Below, piece after piece: positions 25,529 to 35,023 of a DNA stretch of 64,000 nucleotides (the stretch's first letter is position 1; every line of letters begins with the position of its first letter). The stretch is from Flammeovirgaceae bacterium UBA7330 (GTDB lineage Bacteria; Bacteroidota; Bacteroidia; Cytophagales; Cyclobacteriaceae), in NCBI GenBank assembly GCA_002471275.1, contig DKPQ01000018.1:58869-122868 (forward strand), given 5' to 3'. The notes under the pieces are model-generated. The model saw only the letters and a program-made list of their open reading frames with translations, had not been told where the DNA came from and did no database searches. The translations under genes were made by a program, and so were the position numbers.

Positions 25529-26008
25529 CTACAACTGCTCAATTACCCCGCTTAGCTCATCCATGTACTCATGCAGGTATTCAGGCACGCTGCCCTTGCT
25601 GGTATCGATAATCCAGAATTTGTGGGTGGTGTTGAGCTTGAGCTCCAGGTAGTAACCTCCCTGGTCTGCACAGTCAGGACAGCCAAAGACCGTATCCGTT
25701 TCAGTGAGTAGGTCAGTCGGAAACTTATCAAGAAGACCCACTGCTTTATCATATTTGGCCTGATCCAGCTTGGTATAATCTCCGATGTAGAAATTTTGGC
25801 GGTCAGGGTATTTGTCCAGGGTGTCTTCACCCAACTGGTTTTTGTCCAGTTTGAAGATCCGGACACAATTGTCTCCCAGGCAGAAGCCGGCAAACTTCCC
25901 AAAGATGAGATAGTCTTCGGAGGATAGTTTTGGAGAATCATTTTCCTCACAGGCCGAGAAAAGAGAGAGTATACTGAGTAGTAGTACAGGTAAGCTTAAA
26001 TTTTTCAT
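25529..26008 (-). CDS. Intact CEEND lipoprotein, unknown function
   Basis: A 159-residue lipoprotein: hydrophobic signal (LPVLLLSILSLFSAC) with Cys20, then an acidic mature domain. It has two Cys pairs (GFCLGDNC and GCPDC) that could form disulfides or bind metal, and a conserved W-I-I-D-T-S segment near the C-terminus. No family recognised. It is the parental copy of the pseudogene at 24254-24705, sharing almost every residue of the C-terminal 125. Upstream lies the start-free 84-base gap before the alpha-2-macroglobulin gene end. Confidence 0.7.
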   Translation of the reverse strand: MKNLSLPVLLLSILSLFSACEENDSPKLSSEDYLIFGKFAGFCLGDNCVRIFKLDKNQLGEDTLDKYPDRQNFYIGDYTKLDQAKYDKAVGLLDKFPTDLLTETDTVFGCPDCADQGGYYLELKLNTTHKFWIIDTSKGSVPEYLHEYMDELSGVIEQL

Positions 26009-26092
26009 TGGGTTTGAGTTTTTCCAATGACAGCCGATTTTGAGGAAAGGTTGAAATGATCTTAAAGATATTTGCGCAGATGACCGTTAGGC

Positions 26093-29000
26093 TTATTTGA
26101 TAGTCACATTTTTTAGCTCATTATTAGCACTGAAAGTTGGGAAATACATCAATTCCACCTTCGCCGGATTGAGGCTGTAAATACCAGAAAACCGGGGAAT
26201 AAGCTTGATCTCAAATGTGTATTCTCCTTTGGCCAGATATTGACTAAAAATAGCCGTCTCATTTTTAAAGTATTCCCTGTGAGACTCAAAAGGACAATGG
26301 GTACTCTTTTCAGCATAGGAGCATCCACCTGGAATAGGTACATTGATCATTACATATTCAGCATCTTCTTTTATCCTTACCGTGGCTACCAGGGTTACCT
26401 CTTTCCCGCCTTCCAGAAGCCCATTTGATGACCCTTTGAAGTAAGTATCAATTTCAAAGTCTGTTTTTACGGCTTCCGGATTATAATTCCAGCTTTTTTG
26501 GTAAGTGGTCAGGTAAACAGGAAAATCTCCCGATTTGGTTATGGTTACAGATTGATTTGCAGGTATTTTTACTTCAAAGGGGAACCTTGTGATTGTTTGA
26601 TCCAGACCACCACTTATGGTCATTTGGGGTTGTTGTAACGGTGCCTTATTTGTTAAAATATCCGGCAGTAAGGTTTCCACGATCTGTGCAGACTCATAAG
26701 TATTGGTCCAATGACCGGTTCTGCGATTCTCGAAAAAATAATTCCTGATGCTTTTCAGTAAAAGCTGATGATTTGCAGAGTCATTTTTTAGCACGTGATA
26801 TGCTAGCAGGGTGTTTGATCTTTCATTGTTCAGGGTGTTTGTTTTTGTATGCTCATCAGTATAGTATACGTTCCCAAAGAAGGTTTTTCTTTGAAAATGC
26901 ATCAGCGTATCTGTATTTGTTGCAAGTTGCACCGTCTGCTTGATTCGGATAATTTGCAGTAGCTGATTCAGGGTGAGGTCTTTCCCGGATTCAATTTCAT
27001 GGAGGTAGCTTTGATAATTGATCGGCGCTTCTAAAAGCTGAAGGATTTTTAGTATTTTGATTTTGTTGTCAACAGATAAAGTGCCGTTTAGTTTCCAGAT
27101 CAGTTGACCTGTTATCTCCTGCTTGTCCATTTGGGTTTCATATCCCAGTTTATTTGCTTTTGTCAGGGCTTCCAGCACATGAAGGCTAACCCATTGACTT
27201 TCATCAGAGTCCTTCCACCATCCCCATAAACCATTCTCAATTTGGTTTTTACCTAATTGACGGATGAGCCGGATGATTTCCTTTTCAGCATTAAATTTTT
27301 GATGACGATAGTCAGCAATGACTTGTTGCATGAGTAAGGCTTTCAGTTTGGAAGCGAGCTGTTCATTGCAGTTGTACCTGTAAGCCAGCACATAACTTAG
27401 CTCTTCTTCCATGATTTCCAGCACATCAGATTTGGCATAAAGGCTGACTTCCCCTAACAGAGGATTGAAGATCGGTCTGATCACAGTATCACTGTCCAGT
27501 ACGAAGAAAGATCCAATTGTTTCTTCCATTCCTTTTGGGAAGACTGGAATGTTTCTTAGCTCTCCGTCAAGGTAACCATCCTTTTTTTCCAGTGAATATT
27601 TGACTTTAAGAGAATCTGTTCCGGCAATTATTTTCAGACTGTCGGTGAGGTTGTCTTTGCATATCTGTTCTTTTTCGATTTTTAGCTGGTCATTTATTTC
27701 AAATCGGGTAGTCACATTGATGGTATTCGGTGAATAATTCAGCACTTTGCCAATGGCATAGGTGGTGTCACCTGTAACTAAAAACCTGGGTGCAGCAAGC
27801 TGCCCCATAATGGGTTTGTAGGACTTGATGAGCCCCTTTGTTTGTCCCGTTTGTTTTTTGCCATTCATGGCCAGAAAGTAGGTCTCCCAGCTGGTAATGT
27901 CATCCGGAAAAGTAACGTCAAACGTTGCTTTGCCTTCTGAATCAGTAGATAGCCGGGGCTCCCAAAAAGCATAATCTGAAAAGTTTTCTCTTATTGAGCT
28001 GGCTTCAGACGCTGCAGTAAAAAACGATTCATCATAATCTGCACCTTTGCTTCTCTGCATGGTGGGCTTGAATCTTCCGCTTTCAGTTTCAATGATGACT
28101 ACACCATTTGCTCCTTGTGAACCATAAATGGCTGTAGCTTCAGCATCTTTAAGTACCTGTAAACTTTTAATCATCTCGGGGTCCAGCTCATCAATGTTTC
28201 CACTAAATACATTTCCATTGATGATATAGAGCGGTTGTTTTTCAAAAGAGATAGCGGACTGGCCACGGATCGTGATGTTTACTCCTGATGAACCGGGCGT
28301 TATGGAGACTCCTGCTACACGACCCTGCAGGCTGCCGGAGAACAAATCCGGGGACATAGTAGATACTGCTGCTGAAAGAGATCTTTTTTCAACTGAACTA
28401 TAACCTACTACCACAACTTCCTGCAATTGCTGAACATCCGGGGATAGAAATACATTGGTCGCATCCTGACGACTGATGTCAATATCCCGTGACGTATAAC
28501 CTATAAAGGAGACATTCAGAATATTTTTACCTGGAGGAACCCTGACCCTAAAATATCCATCCATGTCGGTAACCGTGCCATACGTGGTGCCCTGTATCAC
28601 AATGCTAACACCTGGTAATGCTTCGTTGGTGTTTTCTTCATATACATAGCCTTCAATTGTTTCTCCAACACCAGAATATGAAAATTGCTGCCTGTATTTT
28701 GTGAATATCTGATTAAGCTCTTTTTGGTTATCTCTTTCGTAGGATCTTTTTAACAGTGTCTCTTCAATCAGATGACTCACGTAGATGCTGAATGAATCTT
28801 TTTGTAAAATTTCAGGCTTGTGTAATGCCTTGTAATTCAATCCGTTTGAAGTTATCCTGATAGAATCTTCTATGTGATATCTTGAATCCGGATAAAAGAA
28901 TAAGAGTTGGTAGTATCCTTTTTCCAGTTGATACATTGTGTTGGTATTGCCGGGATAAACCCTTAGGAAATCATGGTTGTCGTAACGAAAAACCAAAACA

Positions 29001-32000
29001 TTTAATGGAGCTTCTGTTGTGGGTGGAGTAGAGAAATGCAATCTTCCATAACCCGGAGAATGGCTGGATGGATTGTAATATCTTGCACTATGGTACCTTT
29101 TGGCATTCAGATAATTGTTCCATTGCTCCTTTAGTCCATGGAGTGTTCGCACAGTATCTGTCAGAGCGGGAGTAGGGTAGTAAATCCTTTCGAGATATTT
29201 TGGGTAATGGTCTCTTTCCTTGGAGCGCATTTTTAGCAAGCCTTCCTGAAATTCATATTCAAAGTAGGGTTCATGGAAAAAATCAATAGAAAAGCTATCC
29301 ATCAAATGAAAAGCCAAATGTCCGCTGAAGGGGCCTGCCAGTTGGTTATGATGTCCGGTTCCTGGTTCAGGTTTGATTAATTGTATTTCCGGTCCTCTTT
29401 TGAGGTAGGCAAAATGCTCGCCAAAATTATTTTTATAAGGGATAATGTAATTATAAAGTCTGTTTTGCTCGCCAATGGTTAAAGAGTTTGGTTTTTCTTC
29501 TTTGCTGATTTTTTCATTTGCTGACTCAGCATCAATACTCAAAATGGTTTTTTGTCCCGTTTTGAAATACATACTATCCAGATCATATTGATGTGTGGTA
29601 GTTCTTAATGAAATCTGGTGATATCCACTGTCAATCCTAAATGAATAGGGCCTTTGATGAGTTGTCCAACTGAAATAAACGGGTTGGCGATCCACATAAA
29701 TAACATGGATCTGTTGGATGGAGCCATCTTCCACTACGAAAGGAGAAAATTGTGTGATGTTGTCCTGCGTAGAGTACTCAAAACGATAAATCTTGTTTCC
29801 GGGATATGTAAACCGATAGTACTCAATCGTATCAAGTCCGGCAACCAGTTTCCAGGTATTATAATCCAGCTCATAACCATTCTGAAAGCCAAAATCGAAG
29901 TCCTTAAAATAAAAATTATTGATCAGGGTTTTGTCTTTGCCTTGCTTACCCATGTTTGGTAGGTCAGGCGGGGAATAATTAAACTTTTTTGTCATGGAAT
30001 AGGCGGTCAGATCTACTCCGGACACAGGTCTGCCAGCCATATCAGTGACTTGAACTTCGATGCTTGATTTTTGTCCGGGGTATACCAGTTTTGGTTGGCT
30101 GACTGCCAGGTTGAGCCGAGTGCTTAGCAAAGGAATTCGAAAGCTTTTTTCATGTATTTCACCGCCCCAGAGGTAATTTAAGGAGAGAAAAAAGTTTTGA
30201 CTTGTGGAGACTTTTTCAGCTATTTCCAAGGCTTTGCCATGTCCTGTTTCCCGGAGGCCATTTTGTTTATATATGGAATAGTTGAAGGGTATTCCCCTGG
30301 GATTTTCAACCAGAACGAACAAAGAGTCTGATGTTCGTTGGGAATAACACTGGATGAGTGAGGGTTCCGTAGATAGATCCAGATGTTTTTCCAGGCTATC
30401 AGTTTTCACTGAATAAAATGCATAGAAAGGGTTGATCTTCACTTTCCAGGGAGCATTTCCGAGGTAGATAAGGTTTTTATTACCGAAATTGTCCTCGGCA
30501 AATACAGAGACCCTGGTAGAATCCGGAAGTCCATTTTTGAGTATGGATACCTCAAGAGAATCTCCTTCAATGTCTATTCTTGCCTCTTTCAGTAGGTGGT
30601 AATAGGAAATTCTGGCACTTTCAGTCACCACCTGATTGTCAGACGTCAGCAAACGTGCTGAAAGTTCGTACTCAAAATTTGCTGCAGGCCAGGTAGTGTC
30701 CGAAATAATGAACTCAGTCTCTCCTTCAGGCAGCAACCTCCTTTCCAGGAAGAGTAGTGTGTCGGGGATAAAGACTTCATCATCAAAAAAGTCATGTGTC
30801 ATGTCAGATGTTAATAACAGTTCGACCCTGGCGTCAAGCAGGTTTAAGTCATTCTCATCTTTGCCCTCAATCCATACGGTAAATGTTTTATCCTTATGCT
30901 GTGATTGTGCACTGGTTCTTAAGAATACTTTGTTTTTTGATAGTTCGTAGTCTTCATATTTAAATGATTCAGAGATGTAGGTTTTCCCATTTGGTTTCTG
31001 AAGGGAGAGGGTATAATACTGATCCAGCTTTAGATCAAGGGAATCATGAATAGTAAACATATGAGAATATCCCCCCTTACGATAGGGTGATAATTGAGCA
31101 AGCTTGTATGATTTACGGTTGGCCCATAATTCAACCATCAGATCTTTACTTACCGGTTTGCCTTTTTTATTCAGTACAAAAGCTTTGAATTTCACTGTGT
31201 CACCTGGGAGATACTTTGCTTTGTTGAACACGAGATACCCTGAATGCTTCTCCTCAAACCGGTTATTCATGTCGCAGTAGTAATGATCAAAGTGGCAGGC
31301 TGCCCAATAAAAAGAATTGGTAAAGAAGTTTTTAATCCGGTATATCGTGCCACGTGGCCATCTCCTCACAATTGACACCACTCCATCATAGGGAATATGG
31401 AGGATAAAATTGACGGGTATCCAGACATATTTCACGGGTGTTTGATACAAGAGTGTTCTTGAGCCTCTTTTAATGAATGAGTTATTGTATTGTCTGGATA
31501 GATTGTAGTAGGCGGTAAAGTCTCCAACAGTCACAGTGAGTAATCCTTTGCGATTGGATTTCTTGTCAATGAATGCTTTTCTTTTGGTATCGTAACGAAG
31601 GTTTTTACTCTTTACTCTGATGATGGCATTGGGTTGAATTTGACCATTCAAATCATATACCTGGACGACCAGGTCTGTATTGTTATTTAGAATAAATACC
31701 TCGAAATCCTGGATGGTTGTTATTGAAACCTGTTGCGTATTTTCTTCAATGAAAGTTTTGAGGTAATGACCGACGGGAAGTTTTTTCGTATAGCTGCTGT
31801 CTGTAGGAAAGGAATCTACAAGTGTATGAAACAGAGCACTTTCTTCATCAGCGGAGCCCTCTAAATATAGGCCTCTGGCTTCCTGATCAGTAATTTTATA
31901 TATGTAGGTAAAATAGCTGCTCTGCCTGCTTTCGAGTAAGCTCTGACCGGAAATCGGATTGGATAGAAGTGAGGTAAGTATAAATAGAACAGGTAGAAAA

Positions 32001-32011
32001 CAGCACTTCAT
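26093..32011 (-). CDS. Thioester alpha-2-macroglobulin with inserted carboxypeptidase-regulatory/TonB-plug module
   Basis: A 1,972-residue exported protein (signal peptide to about residue 22). An MG2-type domain lies near residues 250-350 (YLPGDTVKFKAFVLNKKGKPVS), further MG-like beta domains follow, then a CarboxypepD_reg domain at about 1115-1200 (GYVYEENTNEALPGVSIVI), then a TonB-plug-like domain (about 1205-1310, with QGRVAGVSI and DAEATAIYGSQGANGVV). After that comes the A2M domain (about 1345-1440, PDDITSWETYF) and a thioester motif C-N-E-Q with Cys1548. A C-terminal beta domain follows. It lacks a TonB barrel. Alpha-2-macroglobulins trap proteases; the inserted module is usually found at the start of SusC transporters. 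Its partner and placement in the envelope are unknown. It is a single gene with no penicillin-binding protein 1C partner nearby. Confidence 0.88.
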   Translation of the reverse strand: MKCCFLPVLFILTSLLSNPISGQSLLESRQSSYFTYIYKITDQEARGLYLEGSADEESALFHTLVDSFPTDSSYTKKLPVGHYLKTFIEENTQQVSITTIQDFEVFILNNNTDLVVQVYDLNGQIQPNAIIRVKSKNLRYDTKRKAFIDKKSNRKGLLTVTVGDFTAYYNLSRQYNNSFIKRGSRTLLYQTPVKYVWIPVNFILHIPYDGVVSIVRRWPRGTIYRIKNFFTNSFYWAACHFDHYYCDMNNRFEEKHSGYLVFNKAKYLPGDTVKFKAFVLNKKGKPVSKDLMVELWANRKSYKLAQLSPYRKGGYSHMFTIHDSLDLKLDQYYTLSLQKPNGKTYISESFKYEDYELSKNKVFLRTSAQSQHKDKTFTVWIEGKDENDLNLLDARVELLLTSDMTHDFFDDEVFIPDTLLFLERRLLPEGETEFIISDTTWPAANFEYELSARLLTSDNQVVTESARISYYHLLKEARIDIEGDSLEVSILKNGLPDSTRVSVFAEDNFGNKNLIYLGNAPWKVKINPFYAFYSVKTDSLEKHLDLSTEPSLIQCYSQRTSDSLFVLVENPRGIPFNYSIYKQNGLRETGHGKALEIAEKVSTSQNFFLSLNYLWGGEIHEKSFRIPLLSTRLNLAVSQPKLVYPGQKSSIEVQVTDMAGRPVSGVDLTAYSMTKKFNYSPPDLPNMGKQGKDKTLINNFYFKDFDFGFQNGYELDYNTWKLVAGLDTIEYYRFTYPGNKIYRFEYSTQDNITQFSPFVVEDGSIQQIHVIYVDRQPVYFSWTTHQRPYSFRIDSGYHQISLRTTTHQYDLDSMYFKTGQKTILSIDAESANEKISKEEKPNSLTIGEQNRLYNYIIPYKNNFGEHFAYLKRGPEIQLIKPEPGTGHHNQLAGPFSGHLAFHLMDSFSIDFFHEPYFEYEFQEGLLKMRSKERDHYPKYLERIYYPTPALTDTVRTLHGLKEQWNNYLNAKRYHSARYYNPSSHSPGYGRLHFSTPPTTEAPLNVLVFRYDNHDFLRVYPGNTNTMYQLEKGYYQLLFFYPDSRYHIEDSIRITSNGLNYKALHKPEILQKDSFSIYVSHLIEETLLKRSYERDNQKELNQIFTKYRQQFSYSGVGETIEGYVYEENTNEALPGVSIVIQGTTYGTVTDMDGYFRVRVPPGKNILNVSFIGYTSRDIDISRQDATNVFLSPDVQQLQEVVVVGYSSVEKRSLSAAVSTMSPDLFSGSLQGRVAGVSITPGSSGVNITIRGQSAISFEKQPLYIINGNVFSGNIDELDPEMIKSLQVLKDAEATAIYGSQGANGVVIIETESGRFKPTMQRSKGADYDESFFTAASEASSIRENFSDYAFWEPRLSTDSEGKATFDVTFPDDITSWETYFLAMNGKKQTGQTKGLIKSYKPIMGQLAAPRFLVTGDTTYAIGKVLNYSPNTINVTTRFEINDQLKIEKEQICKDNLTDSLKIIAGTDSLKVKYSLEKKDGYLDGELRNIPVFPKGMEETIGSFFVLDSDTVIRPIFNPLLGEVSLYAKSDVLEIMEEELSYVLAYRYNCNEQLASKLKALLMQQVIADYRHQKFNAEKEIIRLIRQLGKNQIENGLWGWWKDSDESQWVSLHVLEALTKANKLGYETQMDKQEITGQLIWKLNGTLSVDNKIKILKILQLLEAPINYQSYLHEIESGKDLTLNQLLQIIRIKQTVQLATNTDTLMHFQRKTFFGNVYYTDEHTKTNTLNNERSNTLLAYHVLKNDSANHQLLLKSIRNYFFENRRTGHWTNTYESAQIVETLLPDILTNKAPLQQPQMTISGGLDQTITRFPFEVKIPANQSVTITKSGDFPVYLTTYQKSWNYNPEAVKTDFEIDTYFKGSSNGLLEGGKEVTLVATVRIKEDAEYVMINVPIPGGCSYAEKSTHCPFESHREYFKNETAIFSQYLAKGEYTFEIKLIPRFSGIYSLNPAKVELMYFPTFSANNELKNVTIK

Positions 32012-32158
32012 AGTTCAGGTTATGTTATTTAAATCAAGAATACCTGATTGGATAAATCTATCTTATTTTTATTGACCGAAAAAATTGCAGCTTGAAAATA
32101 TGTAGAGAATGCTTATTCTTTAATCTGTCTGAGTGAAAAAGGATAGGAGATGGGTTTA

Positions 32159-33121
32159 TCAATAGCTAATCACCACATTCCCAACCTTGCTCCCTGAAGC
32201 CACATGCGTATACGCTTCCTTGATCTGATCCATGGGATAGGTCCTGTCAATCAGTGGTGTGAATTCATGGCTTAGCCACAGCTCACGGATCTTGACGAGG
32301 CTTTCCAGGGGTTTGGCCGGGATCGCGATCTGGCACCGTTTTCCTCCTGTAAGTAGGGTCGTCATCATGAGGAGGATGTTCTGGCCGTCCGGACCCAGCT
32401 CGGAGGAAATATATTTTCCTTTTGGTTTCAGTAAGGGTTTACATTTCCCGAAGGTACTCTTTCCGACGGCATCGAAGATGTGATCATATTTTTCAGCGGT
32501 GGTGGTGAAATCTTCCTTTTCATAATCGATCACATGAGCAGCTCCCAGCTTTTTCACCTGATCAAAATGTACCTTTCTGCAGGTTGCGGTGACTTCCACA
32601 CCATAGTGCTTGAGGTACTGAATGGTAGCTGCGCCAATAGCCCCCGTGCCTCCATTCACCAGAATCTTTTGTTCGGACGTTATTTTGATTTTATTGATGA
32701 AATTATATCCGTAGTGGCCTGCTTCCGGACTGGCAGCGGCAACTTCATATGTTACTTCATCGGGAACTGTGAGAATGGTCTTGTCCTCATGGATGGTCAT
32801 GTATTCTGCCTGAGATCCGAGGGCTCCGTTGTCATCAAATCCCCAAACCCGATCGCCTTTTTTGAATTTGGTGACCCCAGGCCCCACTTCCACCACCTCA
32901 CCGGCAAAGTCTGTCCCAAGCACCTGATGCTTTGGTCTTCCCAACCCAAGGAATAATTTCATAATGAAAGGCTTTCCGGTGAGGATGGCACAATCGGTCC
33001 GGTTCACTGTGGTAGCATGTACCCTGACCAGGAGTTCATGATCCTTCGGTTTGGGTACATCCATCTCGACGATCTCGATCATGGATGCATCTCCATATGT
33101 TGAGCGGGTGACAGCTTTCAT
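32159..33121 (-). CDS. NAD(P)-dependent alcohol dehydrogenase (MDR/quinone-oxidoreductase type)
   Basis: A 320-residue medium-chain dehydrogenase/reductase. Features: N-terminal GroES-like domain with VHATTVNRTDCAIL, then D-F-A-G-E-V-V-E-V-G, and a Rossmann fold with N-G-G-T-G-A-I-G (about residues 156-163). The catalytic-zinc Cys/His set of classical alcohol dehydrogenases is absent, so it is likely a quinone or enone reductase. Cytoplasmic. Only about 31 bases separate it from the FMN reductase gene upstream, so the two probably form a redox operon. Confidence 0.85.
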   Translation of the reverse strand: MKAVTRSTYGDASMIEIVEMDVPKPKDHELLVRVHATTVNRTDCAILTGKPFIMKLFLGLGRPKHQVLGTDFAGEVVEVGPGVTKFKKGDRVWGFDDNGALGSQAEYMTIHEDKTILTVPDEVTYEVAAASPEAGHYGYNFINKIKITSEQKILVNGGTGAIGAATIQYLKHYGVEVTATCRKVHFDQVKKLGAAHVIDYEKEDFTTTAEKYDHIFDAVGKSTFGKCKPLLKPKGKYISSELGPDGQNILLMMTTLLTGGKRCQIAIPAKPLESLVKIRELWLSHEFTPLIDRTYPMDQIKEAYTHVASGSKVGNVVISY

Positions 33122-33152
33122 GGTCAGAATTCTCCCAGGTTGAAGCTAGAAT

Positions 33153-33701
33153 TTAAGCAATCCTGTTCGGACCATCAATCAACAGTTGCAGCATGATTTC
33201 GAATTTTTGCTGATAACCTGCAGACATGTTCTCAGATTCATCAAAAAGCTCATCTCGTTTGATGGGGACACTAAGGGGTAATGTCCAGGCTCTTAGTGCT
33301 TTCGCTACGGAATCCATGGCATTGATCCCCTGGATAGCTTGTGTGCCATCAGCCCAGCAAACCAGCCCGATCATTTTTCCAGTCAGGTAGGGTTTGGGTG
33401 AGTTGGCGCTGTATTCCAACCAATCCAGGCAGTTTTTCATCGCACCCGTCATGCTTCCGTGATAAAGGGGAGTGAGCCAGATGTGTACATCGGCTTCCGT
33501 AAAAACTTTATTCATTTGTTTTACAGATTCCGGAATCTCGGTGATGGCAAGATCAAAAAGGGGAATGCCGGAGTCGGCTAGTTTGAAAACTTGCGTGCTA
33601 ATACCCTGCTTCACCAATTCGCTTTCCAGGTGCGTGCCAATTCGTTCAGATGTTGAGTTTTCTCCTCGCTCGGTGGAGCCATTAAAGATAAGTGCCTTCA
33701 T
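33153..33701 (-). CDS. NADPH-dependent FMN reductase / flavodoxin-like oxidoreductase
   Basis: A 182-residue flavodoxin-fold protein: phosphate loop F-N-G-S-T-E-R-G-E-N-S-T-S at residues 6-18, T-P-L-Y-H-G-S-M-T-G-A-M-K-N-C-L-D-W motif (about 77-94) characteristic of the NADPH-dependent FMN reductase family, and a W-A-D-G-T-Q loop. Reaction: FMN-dependent reduction of quinones, nitro compounds or similar with NAD(P)H. First gene of the two-gene unit with the MDR enzyme. Confidence 0.86.
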   Translation of the reverse strand: MKALIFNGSTERGENSTSERIGTHLESELVKQGISTQVFKLADSGIPLFDLAITEIPESVKQMNKVFTEADVHIWLTPLYHGSMTGAMKNCLDWLEYSANSPKPYLTGKMIGLVCWADGTQAIQGINAMDSVAKALRAWTLPLSVPIKRDELFDESENMSAGYQQKFEIMLQLLIDGPNRIA

Positions 33702-33868
33702 GTTGTTCTTTTCAGGAAAGCATATTTAAGTACAACTGAGATAAGGATCAAATTTTAGTACAGTGAGTTTGGGGAACATAGAAATAAAAATCTGTGATCA
33801 TGGTGGTATTGATGGTATTGATGAGCAATGAATTCATCAAGTAAGTTATGATTGGTTATTGAGATGGT

Positions 33869-34299
33869 GGCCTGTGAGACACCATAGCCGTCAACTTAAA
33901 GCCTCCAATTCTTCATTCATTTTTCATCTAATTAAATCCCGTAGGGATGATATTATTATAGAAGCCAGATTGAACAATAGATCTAAACCCTGAAAGGGTG
34001 TCATTATAACCATTCAAACAAGAACTTTTCTTCATATGGAATCTCATATTTATTGAGAAGAGCTAAATATTCCTCTTTAAAGGTTTTCTTTTTCGCTCTT
34101 CCTTTTACTGCAAAGACAGCATGAATGTAAATTTGTGAGAATGATCCAGCCATAATGTCACTCCCCTGGTCGGGCACCTTCGGAGTTTAATTCGTTCTAA
34201 TGATATTTTATTATAATTCTGTCATCCCTTCGGGATTTAGAAATATTCACCGTTTTAAGAAATAAACCTTAAGTTGACGGCTATGGTGTTTCACAGGCC
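33869..34299. mobile_element. 431-bp MITE-like element with internally deleted IS200-type transposase
   Basis: Outer inverted repeats of 31 bp (33869-33899 and 34269-34299) have one mismatch. Inside them a second inverted pair of 18 bp (33933-33950 and 34222-34239, one mismatch) carries ATCCC-GTA-GGGAT-like hairpins. Between these a 49-codon minus-strand frame (34004-34153) joins the N- and C-terminal ends of an IS200/IS605-type TnpA. This accounts for most of the 740-base gap between the FMN reductase and DUF4174 genes. The element is non-autonomous and probably mobilised in trans. Confidence 0.78.
34004..34153 (-). pseudogene. in-frame miniaturised IS200/IS605-like TnpA
   Basis: Reads MAGSFSQIYIHAVFAVKGR followed directly by AKKKTFKEEYLALL...FLFEWL. 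The first part is the N-terminus typical of Bacteroidota IS200-type TnpA (FSQIYIHxVFAVKGR) and the second is its C-terminal tail (K-K-T-F-K-E-E-Y ... LFEW). The middle of the transposase, with the HUH motif and catalytic Tyr, is missing (roughly 95 residues against the usual 150). The two ends are joined in frame, without stop. Confidence 0.75.
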
Positions 34300-34368
34300 A
34301 TGGGTCGGCGGTTTGATAGATCCTGGGCAAATTAAGGAGAAGTGAATAATTCTTCTAACGCTTGCTAA

Positions 34369-34409
34369 GATCCTTCATTTCACTACGCTCATTCAGGATG
34401 ACGAAATGG
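34369..34409. repeat. short REP-like dispersed repeat
   Basis: Segment ATCCTTCATTTCACTACG...CAGGATGACGAAATG resembles the CATCCTGA-type palindromic repeats scattered in many Bacteroidota intergenic regions. It contains ATCCT/AGGAT and CATTTC/GAAATG complementary arms. Assignment is by resemblance only. Confidence 0.4.
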
Positions 34410-34444
34410 AGTTCGATTATGGTTTCGCTTGCACAAAACTGAAT

Positions 34445-34870
34445 TTATTCCCTTTTCCGCAATTCATTTCTTCGCATGGGCATCGCGTCGATGAAAGCAA
34501 AAAGCTTTTCATTTTTCAATAGTTCTGCCTGTCGAAGTTTAATGCCACCATCCAAACCGATCAGGATTATCTCAAACTCACCTTCAAGTTGTTTGTAGTT
34601 TGTATACAGATCATCTGAGGGAATCCATGCTGATTTTTTCAAACCGGTTGCAAACTCATTCGGCTTGATAGTGTACACAATTAACCTCCTGTCCTCCACG
34701 CCAGCCATATCTCGAGTGAGTTCCATAATCTGATCCTGATAAACCGGATGATCCGCGTTTTCCACCAAAATCAGCAGTAACCGGTTTTCCCATCGGTGGG
34801 AGGATAAATCCTGTGTTGCACCCATACAAGAAGTTAACATGAAAATCAAAAAAAGCGATCTGTTCATCAT
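34445..34870 (-). CDS. DUF4174 exported protein
   Basis: A 141-residue protein with a signal peptide (LFLIFMLTSCMGA). The mature part is thioredoxin-like, with the DUF4174 signatures W-E-N-R-L-L-L-I and I-L-I-G-L-D-G-G-I-K-L-R, ending F-A-F-I-D-A-M-P-M-R-R-N-E. It has no redox Cys pair; the family has no known function. The first Cys could be a lipobox (LTSC). Divergent from the downstream ThuA fusion gene. Confidence 0.85.
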   Translation of the reverse strand: MMNRSLFLIFMLTSCMGATQDLSSHRWENRLLLILVENADHPVYQDQIMELTRDMAGVEDRRLIVYTIKPNEFATGLKKSAWIPSDDLYTNYKQLEGEFEIILIGLDGGIKLRQAELLKNEKLFAFIDAMPMRRNELRKRE

Positions 34871-35023
34871 CAGCTGATTTTTCTTTCAACCCGGTGTATG
34901 GGCTAATTGTTTGTTGTCCAGCTAAATAAACTCCATTTCTGAGTGATCATTTAAAAAAATAAAAATAATTGTAAAAAGTACACGTATTCCTGTTATCTTC
35001 ATCAATCCATTAAATTACATGAG

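Noticed and set aside
32012..32158. Possible small gene between the A2M and MDR genes
   Set aside because: No frame of useful length and no motif; only 147 bases, likely the A2M promoter and the MDR 3' end.
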